Origin: JACJYE01 sp964432875
Lineage (GTDB): Bacteria; Bacteroidota; Bacteroidia; Chitinophagales; Saprospiraceae
Length of the DNA stretch: 36,298 nt
Assembly (NCBI GenBank): GCA_964432875.1
Contig: CAYSPJ010000045.1
Span: forward strand, 1-36,298
Reading direction: 5' to 3'
Shown here in pieces: positions 23,173 through 30,471 of the stretch. The notes beneath the pieces are model-generated. The model did not search any database and was not told the origin of the DNA. It saw nothing but the letters and a program-made list of their open reading frames with translations. The position numbers and the translations under genes were made by a program. Positions within the stretch are counted from its first letter, which is position 1, and each line of letters starts with the position of its first letter.

Positions 23173-23847
23173 TTACTCCTTGAGCAGAGGCAGGAAGTCG
23201 AAGCGATGCCAAATGCCGCCGGTAGGCACATTGACCTGTACCCGCTGAAGGTACTGCTCGTCCCCTTGGAGCATGATGGTGCCCCGGTAGGCTGTTTCGG
23301 GAAACAGATTGTGCGGCCGGGCCAGCCCATCTTCCGAAAAAGCAGGCGCCGGTGCAAAGCTGTTCACGAGAGGCGGCAAAGAGCTGGCCCCCAGCCAGAG
23401 CAGCTCGCTATTGAGGGCACCGCTGCCAGCCGGGGCAGCATCCACCAAAGCGATAGCAGAAGCCACCGCTACCGCCAAGCCGATCCCGCCGACGATGGCA
23501 TTCCGCGTGTTCCGGCGCCGAGTGTATTCCTCCGCCGAGAACAGGCGGAAAGATTGGGGCATCCCCCTGGCATTGAAACCGATGACCTGCACATCCAGAG
23601 GATTGATGAGGAACTGCCGGCCGGCCTCGTTGAAATAATACAGGTCGAGGGCGAGATTGCGCCCGCCGAGGCTGGTCAGTTGGGCTGAAACCTCGGTGTT
23701 TTCCAGGACGGAGCGGAGGTACGGGTGGCCGTCATGACGGAGCATTTCAACATGAGCCCCTTGCTCGGCGGCAGGAAAAATGACCCGTGGGCCGGCACAG
23801 GACGATGCCAGGAATACTGACAGAAGGAGTATAATTGTCGTTCTCAT
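23173..23847 (-). CDS. predicted lipoprotein of unknown function
   Basis: 224 residues. Signal MRTTIILLLSVFLASSC with a lipobox cysteine at residue 17. A central hydrophobic, Gly/Ala-rich stretch (AIVGGIGLAVAVASAIALVDAA, about 116-137) may be a membrane-embedded or glycine-zipper segment. The regions either side are beta-like. It ends in a short GIWHRFDFLPLLKE tail. No family recognised. Monocistronic. Confidence 0.72.
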   Translation of the reverse strand: MRTTIILLLSVFLASSCAGPRVIFPAAEQGAHVEMLRHDGHPYLRSVLENTEVSAQLTSLGGRNLALDLYYFNEAGRQFLINPLDVQVIGFNARGMPQSFRLFSAEEYTRRRNTRNAIVGGIGLAVAVASAIALVDAAPAGSGALNSELLWLGASSLPPLVNSFAPAPAFSEDGLARPHNLFPETAYRGTIMLQGDEQYLQRVQVNVPTGGIWHRFDFLPLLKE

Positions 23848-24198
23848 GCTTTAGGCGGTATTTATTTTGCACGCAGCTTCAAAAGCCGTTTTATTCCAAA
23901 CATGGGAAGTGGGGGGAATGTTTGTTGGCTTTGCCCTAAAGCTTGTTCAGGATTGAATCTAAGAACTTAGCAGAGTATCACAATGAGCTATATCAGCTTA
24001 ATGGTCTTTTTAAAAGCTTCAAATTCTTTATCTGCATGCTGGCTTTGCGCCTTTGATTGATGGCAATATCGCACTAAATACAATCACTGGAGGTGAAAAA
24101 AAATGGCTGCGAATTTCGGGCCGCAAGCTTGGCGCTCTATTCCAAATATTCCCTCTCATGCCCGCGTGGGTTATATTTGGGTTGTTGTGGCAAAATTA
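23848..24198. other. 351-base intergenic region with a repeat-like word
   Basis: Contains an imperfect hairpin near 23881-23932 (aaagcc...aaacat / atgttt...ggcttt) and, at about 23940-23952, AGCTTGTTCAGG, the core of the terminal repeat of the 34177-34540 element. It may therefore hold a solo end of that element. A GGAGGTGA box six bases before an ATG at 24103 looks like a strong ribosome site but leads into an antisense frame of the next gene. Confidence 0.35.
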
Positions 24199-24759
24199 TT
24201 ATCGCGCTATCGCTCGGATAACCTTACAAGGATTACCGGCGGCAAATACCCCGGCAGGGATATCTTTGGTGACTACGCTCCCTGCCCCGATTACGCTCCT
24301 GTCGCCGATGCTGACTCCGGGGCAGATGATCGCGCTCCCGCCGATCCAGACGTCTTCGCCGATATGAATGGGCATGGCAAACTCAAGCCCCGATGCCCTT
24401 TCCTTGAAATCCAGGGGATGGGTAGCGGTGTAGATTTGCACATTCGGCCCCACCAGGGTACGGCTGCCGATTGTGACCGGCATGACATCCAGCACCACGC
24501 AATTGAAGTTGAAAAAGACTTTGTCGCCAATGAAGATATTGTACCCATAGTCGCAATAAAATGGCGGCTGCAACCAGAAATCCTGCCCTACCTGCGGAAG
24601 CAGCTGCTGGATGATCGCGCTCCTCTTTTCGGCTTCATCCTCGCGCGAATCATTCAACTCTTTTAAGAGCAAACGGGCGCGCAAGCGCTCTTGCGAAAGC
24701 TCTGGGTCGGTGGCGTCATAGCGTTCGCCCGAGAGCATTTTTTGTTTTTCTGTTTTCAT
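24199..24759 (-). CDS. maa: maltose/galactoside O-acetyltransferase family protein (left-handed beta-helix)
   Basis: 186 residues, the usual length of Maa/LacA enzymes. N-terminal mac domain MKTEKQKMLSGERYDATDPEL, then hexapeptide repeats from about residue 70 (VTIGSRTLVGPNVQIYT, IGEDVWIGGSAIICPGVSIG). The catalytic histidine is H114 in TATHPLD. It transfers an acetyl group from acetyl-CoA to a sugar hydroxyl in the cytosol; the physiological acceptor is not known for most members. Confidence 0.9.
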   Translation of the reverse strand: MKTEKQKMLSGERYDATDPELSQERLRARLLLKELNDSREDEAEKRSAIIQQLLPQVGQDFWLQPPFYCDYGYNIFIGDKVFFNFNCVVLDVMPVTIGSRTLVGPNVQIYTATHPLDFKERASGLEFAMPIHIGEDVWIGGSAIICPGVSIGDRSVIGAGSVVTKDIPAGVFAAGNPCKVIRAIAR

Positions 24760-24810
24760 AGTTGGAGTGGTTTAGGCAGCTGGCTGCGATTAGCAATGAG
24801 TGAATGGGGA

Positions 24811-25077
24811 TTAAGGCATCACCGCCAAATTCGCCACCGCCAGGATCAGCCAGCCGACGGTGATGGTCGCCATCAATTCCTCCGTCGTCAGGGGCATGTC
24901 TAGCAGCCAATATACCAGGCGGGGGAGCTGGGCGACGACGCCCGCAAAGGCCAGATGCCCGCCGACGCTGGAAAGCAAACCCGTGGCGGTCACCTGCTGC
25001 GCGGTGATGGCCGAAATGATGACGGTGGCGATGAAGAGGATCATCCACCACCATTGGTGGTCTCGGAATAGTTTCAT
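24811..25077 (-). CDS. unknown small membrane protein (88 aa)
   Basis: From the ATG at 25077: MKLFRDHQWWWMILF. Three hydrophobic segments (about 10-26, 32-52 and 67-86). The longer upstream start (25254) adds charged, Cys-rich residues that run into the DUF2200 gene, so it is rejected. No family recognised. It sits 51 bases before the acetyltransferase gene and could be read with it. Confidence 0.6.
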   Translation of the reverse strand: MKLFRDHQWWWMILFIATVIISAITAQQVTATGLLSSVGGHLAFAGVVAQLPRLVYWLLDMPLTTEELMATITVGWLILAVANLAVMP

Positions 25078-25204
25078 GGTTGATTGGATGGGGAGTACCT
25101 CATCTTTTAGCTTTTTGACAGCTTGTAAATAAAAAGCAAAGGGATTAGAGTAAGACCCCCCCAATCCATCATCCGCACAAATATAGCATAAAGCCCCTTG
25201 CCCA

Positions 25205-25570
25205 TCAGCCCGCCCGCAAAATCTTTTCCATCTTCCGCCCTTTCGCCAATTCATCGACCAGCTTGTCCAGATAGCGGACTTGCTGCGTCAAGGGGGGGTC
25301 GAGCTCTTCCACCCGATAGCCGCAAATCACCCCCGTAATCAGGTGGGCATTCGGGTTCAGGGAGGCGCTTTGGAAGAACTGCTCGAAAGTCGCTTGCTCC
25401 TCGATGAGCGCTTGCAGCATGTTTTCGTCATAGCCGGTCAGCCACTCGATCACTTGGTGCAATTCTTCCTTCGTCCTGCCTTTCTTCTCGACTTTTGCGA
25501 CGTAATGGGGATAGACCGTGGCAAAGGTCATGTTTGCCATCCGCTCGTCGTGCTGGTTGGAGGTGTTCAT
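25205..25570 (-). CDS. DUF2200 family protein
   Basis: 121 residues carrying the family blocks MTFATVYPHYVAKVEKKGRT, VIEWLTGYD, LNPNAHLITGVICGYRVE and RYLDKLVDELAKGRKMEKIL. This is the full family length. A small cytosolic protein of unknown activity, often next to other small domain-of-unknown-function genes. Two further in-frame ATGs lie close to the first, so the exact start (25570, 25540 or 25531) is open. Confidence 0.88.
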   Translation of the reverse strand: MNTSNQHDERMANMTFATVYPHYVAKVEKKGRTKEELHQVIEWLTGYDENMLQALIEEQATFEQFFQSASLNPNAHLITGVICGYRVEELDPPLTQQVRYLDKLVDELAKGRKMEKILRAG

Positions 25571-25684
25571 CGGCGGTGTTGTTTTTGATGAAAGTTTGTT
25601 TGCTTATCGTCCCATACTTCAACAATAAAATGTACAACAGAACATCTGAAAACCCTGCCAAGGAATTGTTATAGCGCGTAAGAT

Positions 25685-26422
25685 CTACTCGATCTCACGC
25701 TCTATTCGCCTGATCGATCCGACTAATTCCATATATGGCATCGTTTCCCGGCCCATTCTCTGTATTTCCCCCCATAACTCCTGCCGCTGCTCCAAAGATA
25801 GACCATTTTTTCTCAAATCCCTGATATAATCCTGCCGGTCATCTTTGGTGATACGCCCGCTCGCCATTTGACCTTCCATTTCAAGCAGCCATTCATGGCA
25901 AATTCCGCTGCTGAATATCCTCCTGTTGCCCCAGCCTTTATCTATCAAGCCCTTCGCCCTCAGCCAGTCCTTGGTGTCCTCGCCCAACACCTCCTCATTG
26001 GATTCATATACCTTGAGGACGTATTTCATCCCCGGTGCTCTATTTTCAAATGACCCCAGGCACATGGCCCCCGCTCCATTGAAGAAAACGATGGTATCTC
26101 CAATTGATGATGCGCCCATTATCAGATCGGTCACTTTCAGCACCGTATAGCTATGATAGGGATAGGGAGGCAAAGGCCTGGGCGGGATCCCGCTCGATGT
26201 GGGATCTTCCTCTTGCAGATACCTTGCCGCTAAAAACCGCCTTATCTCTTTCACAGGAAGCGCCCCATGGGTTATGACCTGGACTTGCAAGATCAGCGTT
26301 CCTTTGTCGATGCTCTCCAGAAATGAGGGTATCGAGTCGCAGGTGCAGCTAGACAATGAATTTGGCAAGAAGCAGGCGAGCGTAAGGCATAGCAGGGAGA
26401 GCGTGTTTGGCATTCTTGTCAT
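25685..26422 (-). CDS. secreted Cys-motif protein of unknown function, NTR/TIMP-like start
   Basis: 245 residues with a signal peptide ending at about residue 24. The mature chain begins SCTCDSIPSFLESIDKGTLI, a Cys-x-Cys start followed by a beta-strand, as in netrin/TIMP-like domains; this likeness is weak and the rest is not recognised. Two more cysteines (in GAMCLGSF and GICHEWLLE) could pair with them. The last 70 residues are helical and charged. Export is clear, function is not. Confidence 0.7.
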   Translation of the reverse strand: MTRMPNTLSLLCLTLACFLPNSLSSCTCDSIPSFLESIDKGTLILQVQVITHGALPVKEIRRFLAARYLQEEDPTSSGIPPRPLPPYPYHSYTVLKVTDLIMGASSIGDTIVFFNGAGAMCLGSFENRAPGMKYVLKVYESNEEVLGEDTKDWLRAKGLIDKGWGNRRIFSSGICHEWLLEMEGQMASGRITKDDRQDYIRDLRKNGLSLEQRQELWGEIQRMGRETMPYMELVGSIRRIEREIE

Positions 26423-26430
26423 ACTAAGCT

Positions 26431-26513
26431 CGGTTACTAGAGTTGAAAAACTTAGGCGTCGAGTCGCGATTTACGAGCTATGAGCGCGGGCTTCTTATTG
26501 CTCGAAGCTCGAA
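26431..26513. repeat. dispersed repeat copy R8 (degenerate)
   Basis: gttactagagttgaaaaactt followed by tcgagtcgcgatttacgagct words and a ctcgaagctcgaa end shared with R3 and R10. It abuts a 42-base palindrome and marks the left side of the AT-rich island. Confidence 0.5.
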
Positions 26514-26519
26514 ACCTCT

Positions 26520-26561
26520 GAGGTGCGCCCCAGCTGCTGTCCAGCAGCTGGGGCGCACCTC
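26520..26561. repeat. 20-bp perfect palindrome with a two-base loop
   Basis: Arms 26520-26539 and 26542-26561 are perfect complements around tc; the inner part is cagctgctg. Very stable as RNA or cruciform DNA. No T-run follows. The arms start gaggtgcg, the same word found in the inverted repeat at 33873-33929. Confidence 0.8.
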
Positions 26562-26576
26562 ATGGGAGGCAGATAG

Positions 26577-26825
26577 TGCTATATCTATCCCTTTTTGGAC
26601 GAACAGTTATATCAGGAAGAGCAGCGCGATTATCTGGAGCGTGTGGCACAAGAGCGCAACGGATATGACATGGGCTTATATCATCAAGACCACCACAAAT
26701 TGGGCATCCAAAGATGCCAGCTCCAAGTCGTCCATAATGAGCAGCTGGGCAGCCTGCTGTCAATCACAAACCTCTTCGATCTTCGATCCGGCTTTAGCAA
26801 TTTAACACAGAAGAAGAAAGTGTGA
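26577..26825 (+). pseudogene. possible gene fragment
   Basis: One frame is open from just after a stop at 26574 and has plausible chromosomal codon use (DEQLYQEEQRDYLERVAQER, then GYDMGLYHQDHHKLGIQR). The only early start is a TTG at 26595. No family recognised; other frames also remain open. It may be the C-terminal remnant of a gene cut by the adjacent palindrome/repeat. Confidence 0.25.
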
Positions 26826-26877
26826 ATCATGAAAAATCATTCTAAAATCATGTAACGCTTTTTGTTTCAAGGTGTGT

Positions 26878-26885
26878 TATCTTTG
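26878..26885 (+). promoter_or_regulatory. -7 box TATCTTTG of the stress-protein gene
   Basis: A perfect TAnnTTTG element with a leader of about 65 bases to the ATG at 26954. The nearest TTG (26862-26864) is 13 bases upstream, shorter than ideal, so the pair is partial. Confidence 0.5.
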
Positions 26886-26953
26886 CAGTATAATTATTGG
26901 TGCAATAACTTGTGATTCAAAATTAAATATTAACGCCTTAAAACAAAAATCAA

Positions 26954-27505
26954 ATGACACAAAATCAAAGGACAGGCAATAGGGCAACTGACCGCAGCAT
27001 GTTGACCGGAATGTTTCGTGACCGCGAGAGCACCGAAAACGCTTACAACTCATTGCAAGAAAGAGGTTACTCGAAAGACGACATCAACTTGATCATGTCA
27101 GACGATACGCGCAAAAAGCATTTCTCAGGCGATGATGCCAAAGACACTGATTTAGGGACTAAAGCTGCGGAAGGTGCAGGAAAAGGTTCTGCTATTGGCG
27201 GCACTGTTGGTGCAATTGTTGGCGTTATAGCGGCAGTCGGAACTAGTTTAGTCATACCAGGGCTCGGACTCGTTATTGCCGGGCCCATTGCAGCAGGTTT
27301 AGCAGGCGCGGGCGCAGGCAGTATTACAGGTGGAGTAATCGGTGCACTCGTAGGTGCAGGGATTCCCGAAGACCGCGCTAAGGCCTATGAATCAGGCATC
27401 AAAGATGGTAACATCGTCATGGGAGTTAAACCTCGCAATGAAGACGATGCCAGATACTTCGAAAATAATTGGCGATCTAACCAAGGCGAAGAAATTCACC
27501 GTTAG
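26954..27505 (+). CDS. general stress protein 17M/YflT-like domain with glycine zipper
   Basis: 183 residues. The N-terminal part (RSMLTGMFRDRESTENAYNSLQERGY, about 15-40, then DDINLIMSD) resembles the heat-induced YflT/17M domain. The middle (about 72-135) is a long Gly/Ala membrane-active segment with zipper repeats (GAGKGSAIGGTVGAIVG). The C-terminal KDGNIVMGVKPRNEDDARYFENNW repeats features of the domain. Such proteins are linked to general stress in several phyla. It opens the AT-rich plus-strand gene set and is followed by a hairpin terminator. Confidence 0.8.
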   Translation: MTQNQRTGNRATDRSMLTGMFRDRESTENAYNSLQERGYSKDDINLIMSDDTRKKHFSGDDAKDTDLGTKAAEGAGKGSAIGGTVGAIVGVIAAVGTSLVIPGLGLVIAGPIAAGLAGAGAGSITGGVIGALVGAGIPEDRAKAYESGIKDGNIVMGVKPRNEDDARYFENNWRSNQGEEIHR

Positions 27506-27524
27506 AACCTCTGTTGTATATTAG

Positions 27525-27556
27525 AACGGGATGGCAATTATTGTCATTCCCGTTTT
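27525..27556 (+). terminator. Rho-independent-like terminator after the stress gene
   Basis: aacgggatgg...cattcccgtt stem with a short loop, followed by tttt. Lies 20 bases after the stop at 27505. Confidence 0.6.
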
Positions 27557-27602
27557 ACAACCAAGCTCTACATCATGGTTAAATAACTAAAAAAAAAATA
27601 AG

Positions 27603-27674
27603 ATGAATCAGCTGAAGGCACAGGATCAATGGTTGCTACAAAATCAAAACGCAAATAATTTAAAACAAATCTGA
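27603..27674 (+). CDS. 23-residue ORF coupled to the lmo0937-type gene
   Basis: MNQLKAQDQWLLQNQNANNL and three more residues. Its TGA overlaps the next ATG as TGATG (27672-27676). Too short to assign; rich in Gln and Asn. The junction suggests it may act as a translated leader. Confidence 0.35.
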   Translation: MNQLKAQDQWLLQNQNANNLKQI

Positions 27675-27835
27675 TGGGTAATATCCTTTATCTAGTTGCA
27701 GTAGTTCTGATAATCTTTTGGGCAATAGGATTTTTTGCCTTTAGCGTAGGAGCTATAATTCACGTACTGCTTGTAGTAGCGGTAATTTCTTTCCTGGTAA
27801 GAATTATCTCTGGGAATAAAAGCGTAATAAGGTAA
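27674..27835 (+). CDS. lmo0937 family small membrane protein
   Basis: 53 residues: MGNILYLVAVVLIIFWAIGF, then a GAIIHVLLVVAVISFLVRII block. Two hydrophobic helices with a Gly-containing turn and a short basic tail match the lmo0937 family of 50-residue membrane proteins, which often occur next to YtxH and stress genes. Function is not established. Translation is probably coupled to the preceding 23-codon ORF. Confidence 0.8.
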   Translation: MGNILYLVAVVLIIFWAIGFFAFSVGAIIHVLLVVAVISFLVRIISGNKSVIR

Positions 27836-27903
27836 CTATCAATTAATCCGCTCCATCAGCTTCCCTTTGGGAAGGTGCAGGGGGCTTAAAACAGAAATCG
27901 ATC

Positions 27904-28227
27904 ATGCGTACAGGCGAAGTAGTATTAGGGACATTGGCAGGGCTTGCCATTGGTGCAATAGTAGGGATTTTATTAGCACCTGAAAAAGGCTCAATCACCC
28001 GCAAACAAATCATGGATAAAAGCGATGATTATGTAGATGAACTAAAATCAAAGTTTGATGAATTCCGTGATTCGCTTGCACAAAAATTCGAAAGCACCAA
28101 AAAAGATGCTGAAGGATTAGTTGACAAAGGAAGAGCAAAATACGATGATGTAAAAAAAGAAGTGAAAAAAGCCGCGTCAGATTTCAAAAATGATGACGCA
28201 GCAGATTTTCGACATGCAAAATCGTAA
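27904..28227 (+). CDS. YtxH domain protein
   Basis: 107 residues. One membrane helix at about 5-25 with the family motif GTLAGLAIGAIVGILLAPEKG, then a long charged amphipathic helix (about 35-100) rich in Lys, Asp and Glu, likely coiled coil or membrane-lying. YtxH proteins are induced by general stress in Firmicutes and widespread in Bacteroidota. Its next gene follows within 40 bases, supporting a transcription unit. Confidence 0.88.
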   Translation: MRTGEVVLGTLAGLAIGAIVGILLAPEKGSITRKQIMDKSDDYVDELKSKFDEFRDSLAQKFESTKKDAEGLVDKGRAKYDDVKKEVKKAASDFKNDDAADFRHAKS

Positions 28228-28263
28228 GCTCTCAATCTATTCGTCAATACAACAATTACAATC

Positions 28264-28677
28264 ATGACAGACAACGCAGTTCCCATCGCTACGCTTTTAG
28301 AGTGGGCTAAAGATTACAGCGATTCAACCCTAGAGTTGTTCAAGCTAAGTGTAATAGACAAATCAGCTGATGTAGTTTCATCGCTTGTTTCGCGAATTGC
28401 TACTTTCCTGACAGTCGCATTGTCGTTATTGATTATAAACATTGGTGTTGCATTGTGGGTTGGAAAACTACTTGGAGATTCGTTCTATGGCTTTTTTGTG
28501 ATTGGCGGTTTTTACGCAATCCTATCGGTGCTGCTTTATGTTTTCCGCCACCAGTGGATAAAAATCCCCGTAAGCAATTCTATAATAAAGCAAATGCAAA
28601 AGCAGCACGACATACCCATGATTCAAAAATCAGAAACTACAAATCACTATCCTGTGGCCATACCACCTGATAATTAA
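28264..28677 (+). CDS. phage-holin-like (Phage_holin_3_6 type) membrane protein
   Basis: 137 residues with two central hydrophobic helices (about 40-64 and 72-96) after an amphipathic N-terminal helix (EWAKDYSDSTLELFKLSVIDKSADVVSSLV, quoted in part). The pattern is that of chromosomal holin-superfamily proteins found beside YtxH genes; these are not phage lysis genes. A hydrophilic tail of 35 residues follows. Likely co-transcribed with YtxH. Confidence 0.7.
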   Translation: MTDNAVPIATLLEWAKDYSDSTLELFKLSVIDKSADVVSSLVSRIATFLTVALSLLIINIGVALWVGKLLGDSFYGFFVIGGFYAILSVLLYVFRHQWIKIPVSNSIIKQMQKQHDIPMIQKSETTNHYPVAIPPDN

Positions 28678-28703
28678 AAACTTATACACCGCGCGGTTAT
28701 CAG

Positions 28704-28730
28704 AAGTAAAGTTTGACGTCTTTACTTTTG
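28704..28730 (+). promoter_or_regulatory. hairpin and overlapping TACTTTTG box
   Basis: aagtaaag (28704-28711) pairs with ctttactt (28720-28727). The right arm overlaps a -7-like TACTTTTG (28723-28730). It may end the YtxH-holin transcript, start the next one, or both; the -33 TTG is missing. Confidence 0.4.
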
Positions 28731-28889
28731 TGGCCTGCAGGGCAAAAAGAGCAGGAATAGCCAGCTCAGCACATCAAGTGGGGTCAAGGGGGGCCGCTTG
28801 TAAGCATTATTTTTGACGCTGCAAGGCGCAAAAAGGAAAAGGCAAAAAACATTTCTGATGACCGCCGGTGTATATATAACACTAAAGAG

Positions 28890-29324
28890 ATGAAAAATGA
28901 AACGGATGCGTTAAACAAAGCAATTATGTTATTGCAGGAAAAACGCGTTAAGGAACTCGAGTTGCTTAAGGAGCATTTGAACATAACATACGAAAGCTTA
29001 AAACCAATCAATTTTATCAAAAGCACATTAAATGAGGTTGTTTCTTCGCCCGAAATACAGAGCAATATGGCAAATAATGCAATTGGAATAGGGACAGGTT
29101 TCCTGTTAAGAAAACTTTGGGTAGGCAGATCGAACAATCCTGTCAAAAGACTGGTTGGTACGCTGGTACAATTTGCAATTGCAAATGCGGTTGTAAAACA
29201 TGCTGACACCATTAAATACGTGGGGAAGAATATATTACGTCGTATATTTAATCGCAGAACAGAATCAAAAAAAGTATTTCATCATAACGGCAACGACTTA
29301 CTTGATAATAGTTATCAAAAATAA
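28890..29324 (+). CDS. unknown helical protein of the YtxH/holin neighbourhood
   Basis: 144 residues. An N-terminal charged helix (about 5-45, LQEKRVKELELLKEHLNITY), a Gly/Ile middle (NNAIGIGTGFLLRKLW) and a weakly hydrophobic segment (VKRLVGTLVQFAIANAVV), ending in a basic tail. It may be a peripheral or single-pass membrane protein. I recognise no named family. The small gene 29331 starts six bases after its stop. Confidence 0.72.
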   Translation: MKNETDALNKAIMLLQEKRVKELELLKEHLNITYESLKPINFIKSTLNEVVSSPEIQSNMANNAIGIGTGFLLRKLWVGRSNNPVKRLVGTLVQFAIANAVVKHADTIKYVGKNILRRIFNRRTESKKVFHHNGNDLLDNSYQK

Positions 29325-29330
29325 ACTTCC

Positions 29331-29447
29331 ATGAACAACATTTTCAGAGGATTAATCGCAGGGTTCGGAGCAAAAAAACTAGGCAGTGGCTGTTTAGGGA
29401 CCATAGTGGTTTTTGCAATTATCTGGATGGCATTAGGGTATTGTTGA
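29331..29447 (+). CDS. 38-residue single-helix membrane peptide
   Basis: MNNIFRGLIAGFGAKKLGSG followed by CLGTIVVFAIIWMALGYC. One membrane helix (about 22-36) after a Gly-rich amphipathic start. Begins six bases after the stop of the preceding gene, with comparable AT-rich codon use. No family recognised. Confidence 0.6.
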   Translation: MNNIFRGLIAGFGAKKLGSGCLGTIVVFAIIWMALGYC

Positions 29448-29559
29448 TGCAATTCAAGCATTGAATACTAAGATTGCACTGCCAGGTATTCTTTTTAGCT
29501 TCCTTCAAGCCTCATTGAGGACAAAAACAGATTCATTTAATTAACAAAAATATTCTGAA

Positions 29560-30021
29560 ATGACAAATGAAAAAATCGCTGATGCTCTCAACAAACTTGT
29601 TGTAATCAACAATGACAGGATTGAAGGCTACGAAACTGCTACGGAAGGGACTGACGAACAAGATTTGAAAACAATGTTCAGGCAGTTCACTCAGACCAGT
29701 CAAAAGTTCAGGCAGGAATTAGCAAATGAAATTAGAAGCTTGGGGGGGACTCCTACCGAAGGAACTAAAAACACCGGCAAAATATTCCGTGCATGGATGG
29801 ATGTCAAAGCCGCTATTACAGGCAATGACCGCAAAGCAATTCTTGATTCCTGCGAATATGGAGAAGACCAGGCACTTGAAACTTATAAGGATGTGTTGGA
29901 AAATGATACGGAGCATCTGGAGTCCAGTCATATCAGCATGATCAGAACTCAAATGTCCGCCCTCAAAAAAGACCATGACAAAGTAAAAACCATGCGGGAT
30001 GCGCTCAAGCAGCATTCGTAG
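29560..30021 (+). CDS. PA2169 / DUF2383 four-helix-bundle protein
   Basis: 153 residues with the family layout: EKIADALNKLVVINNDRIEGY (first helix), DLKTMFRQFTQTSQKFRQEL (second), GTPTEGTKNTGKIFRAWMDVK, CEYGEDQALETYKDVL and a last long helix. Acidic and aromatic positions resemble ferritin-like bundles, but a metal site is not shown for the family. Commonly found with stress and envelope genes like those upstream. Last plus-strand gene of the set. Confidence 0.87.
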   Translation: MTNEKIADALNKLVVINNDRIEGYETATEGTDEQDLKTMFRQFTQTSQKFRQELANEIRSLGGTPTEGTKNTGKIFRAWMDVKAAITGNDRKAILDSCEYGEDQALETYKDVLENDTEHLESSHISMIRTQMSALKKDHDKVKTMRDALKQHS

Positions 30022-30143
30022 TATGTGTAAAGATATGAGTTGAAGTATGGAAGAAGTGCGGCAGAGAAATTTGTTGCACTTTTCTTTTTTTTGTGAAGCG
30101 AAGGCTTCAAGGCTGGATATAGGGCATCTAAAACAAAAACTAA

Positions 30144-30320
30144 ACAAGCTCTAAAAATCCAACCATAGTAGCAGGCGGCCTGTACGATGTGGGCTGGTCG
30201 GTTACATCAACGCTTTTCAGGAAGTACAGTGGCCTGGTGGACCCTCGCGGAGGCAGAGGATTATACAATACCTATACCGTTTTTGCACCTTTGCTTCGGT
30301 ATCCCCTGGATGATAGTTGA
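30144..30320 (+). pseudogene. 3' fragment of an unrecognised gene
   Basis: A frame without an ATG reads PTIVAGGLYDVGWSVTST, then FRKYSGLVDPRGGRGLYNT and a stop at 30318. Composition is that of the GC-rich chromosome, unlike the AT-rich genes on either side. The text is protein-like with alternating strands, and is probably the tail of a larger gene broken by insertion or deletion. A word similar to the 34177 element terminal repeat lies immediately before it (30128-30152). Confidence 0.45.
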
Positions 30321-30386
30321 TTCCATGCCAAGCAAATGACGGCCTTGCCAAGACAAGGCAAAATTTCGTTCGGCATCAGTGTCTAG

Positions 30387-30466
30387 GCTCGTGGCTCGCC
30401 CCGTGGAATAGCGAAGCTTTTATTCCACCGGGCTCGCAGCTTCTTAACCATGCTGAATAGTTACAA
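30387..30466 (-). repeat. dispersed repeat copy R9 (reverse) with hairpin
   Basis: ggctcg words, a hairpin cccgtggaata (30400-30410) with tattccaccggg (30421-30432), then ctcgcagcTTCTTAACCATGC and TGAATAGTTAC. It is the reverse of the R1/R7 arrangement and has the R7-type hairpin. Confidence 0.68.
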
Positions 30467-30471
30467 AAGTT

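Noticed and set aside
22898..23212. Minus-strand ORF of 104 codons between DinB and the lipoprotein
   Set aside because: Arg/Pro-rich text overlapping both neighbours and a hairpin; no motif.
24103..24666. Plus-strand ORF with a strong GGAGGTGA box before its ATG
   Set aside because: After 32 codons it runs antisense through the acetyltransferase gene. Such ribosome boxes are rarely used in this phylum, so it is taken as chance.
28264..28677. Prophage because of the holin-like protein
   Set aside because: No lysin, capsid, integrase or terminase gene nearby; this family is common in chromosomes next to YtxH.
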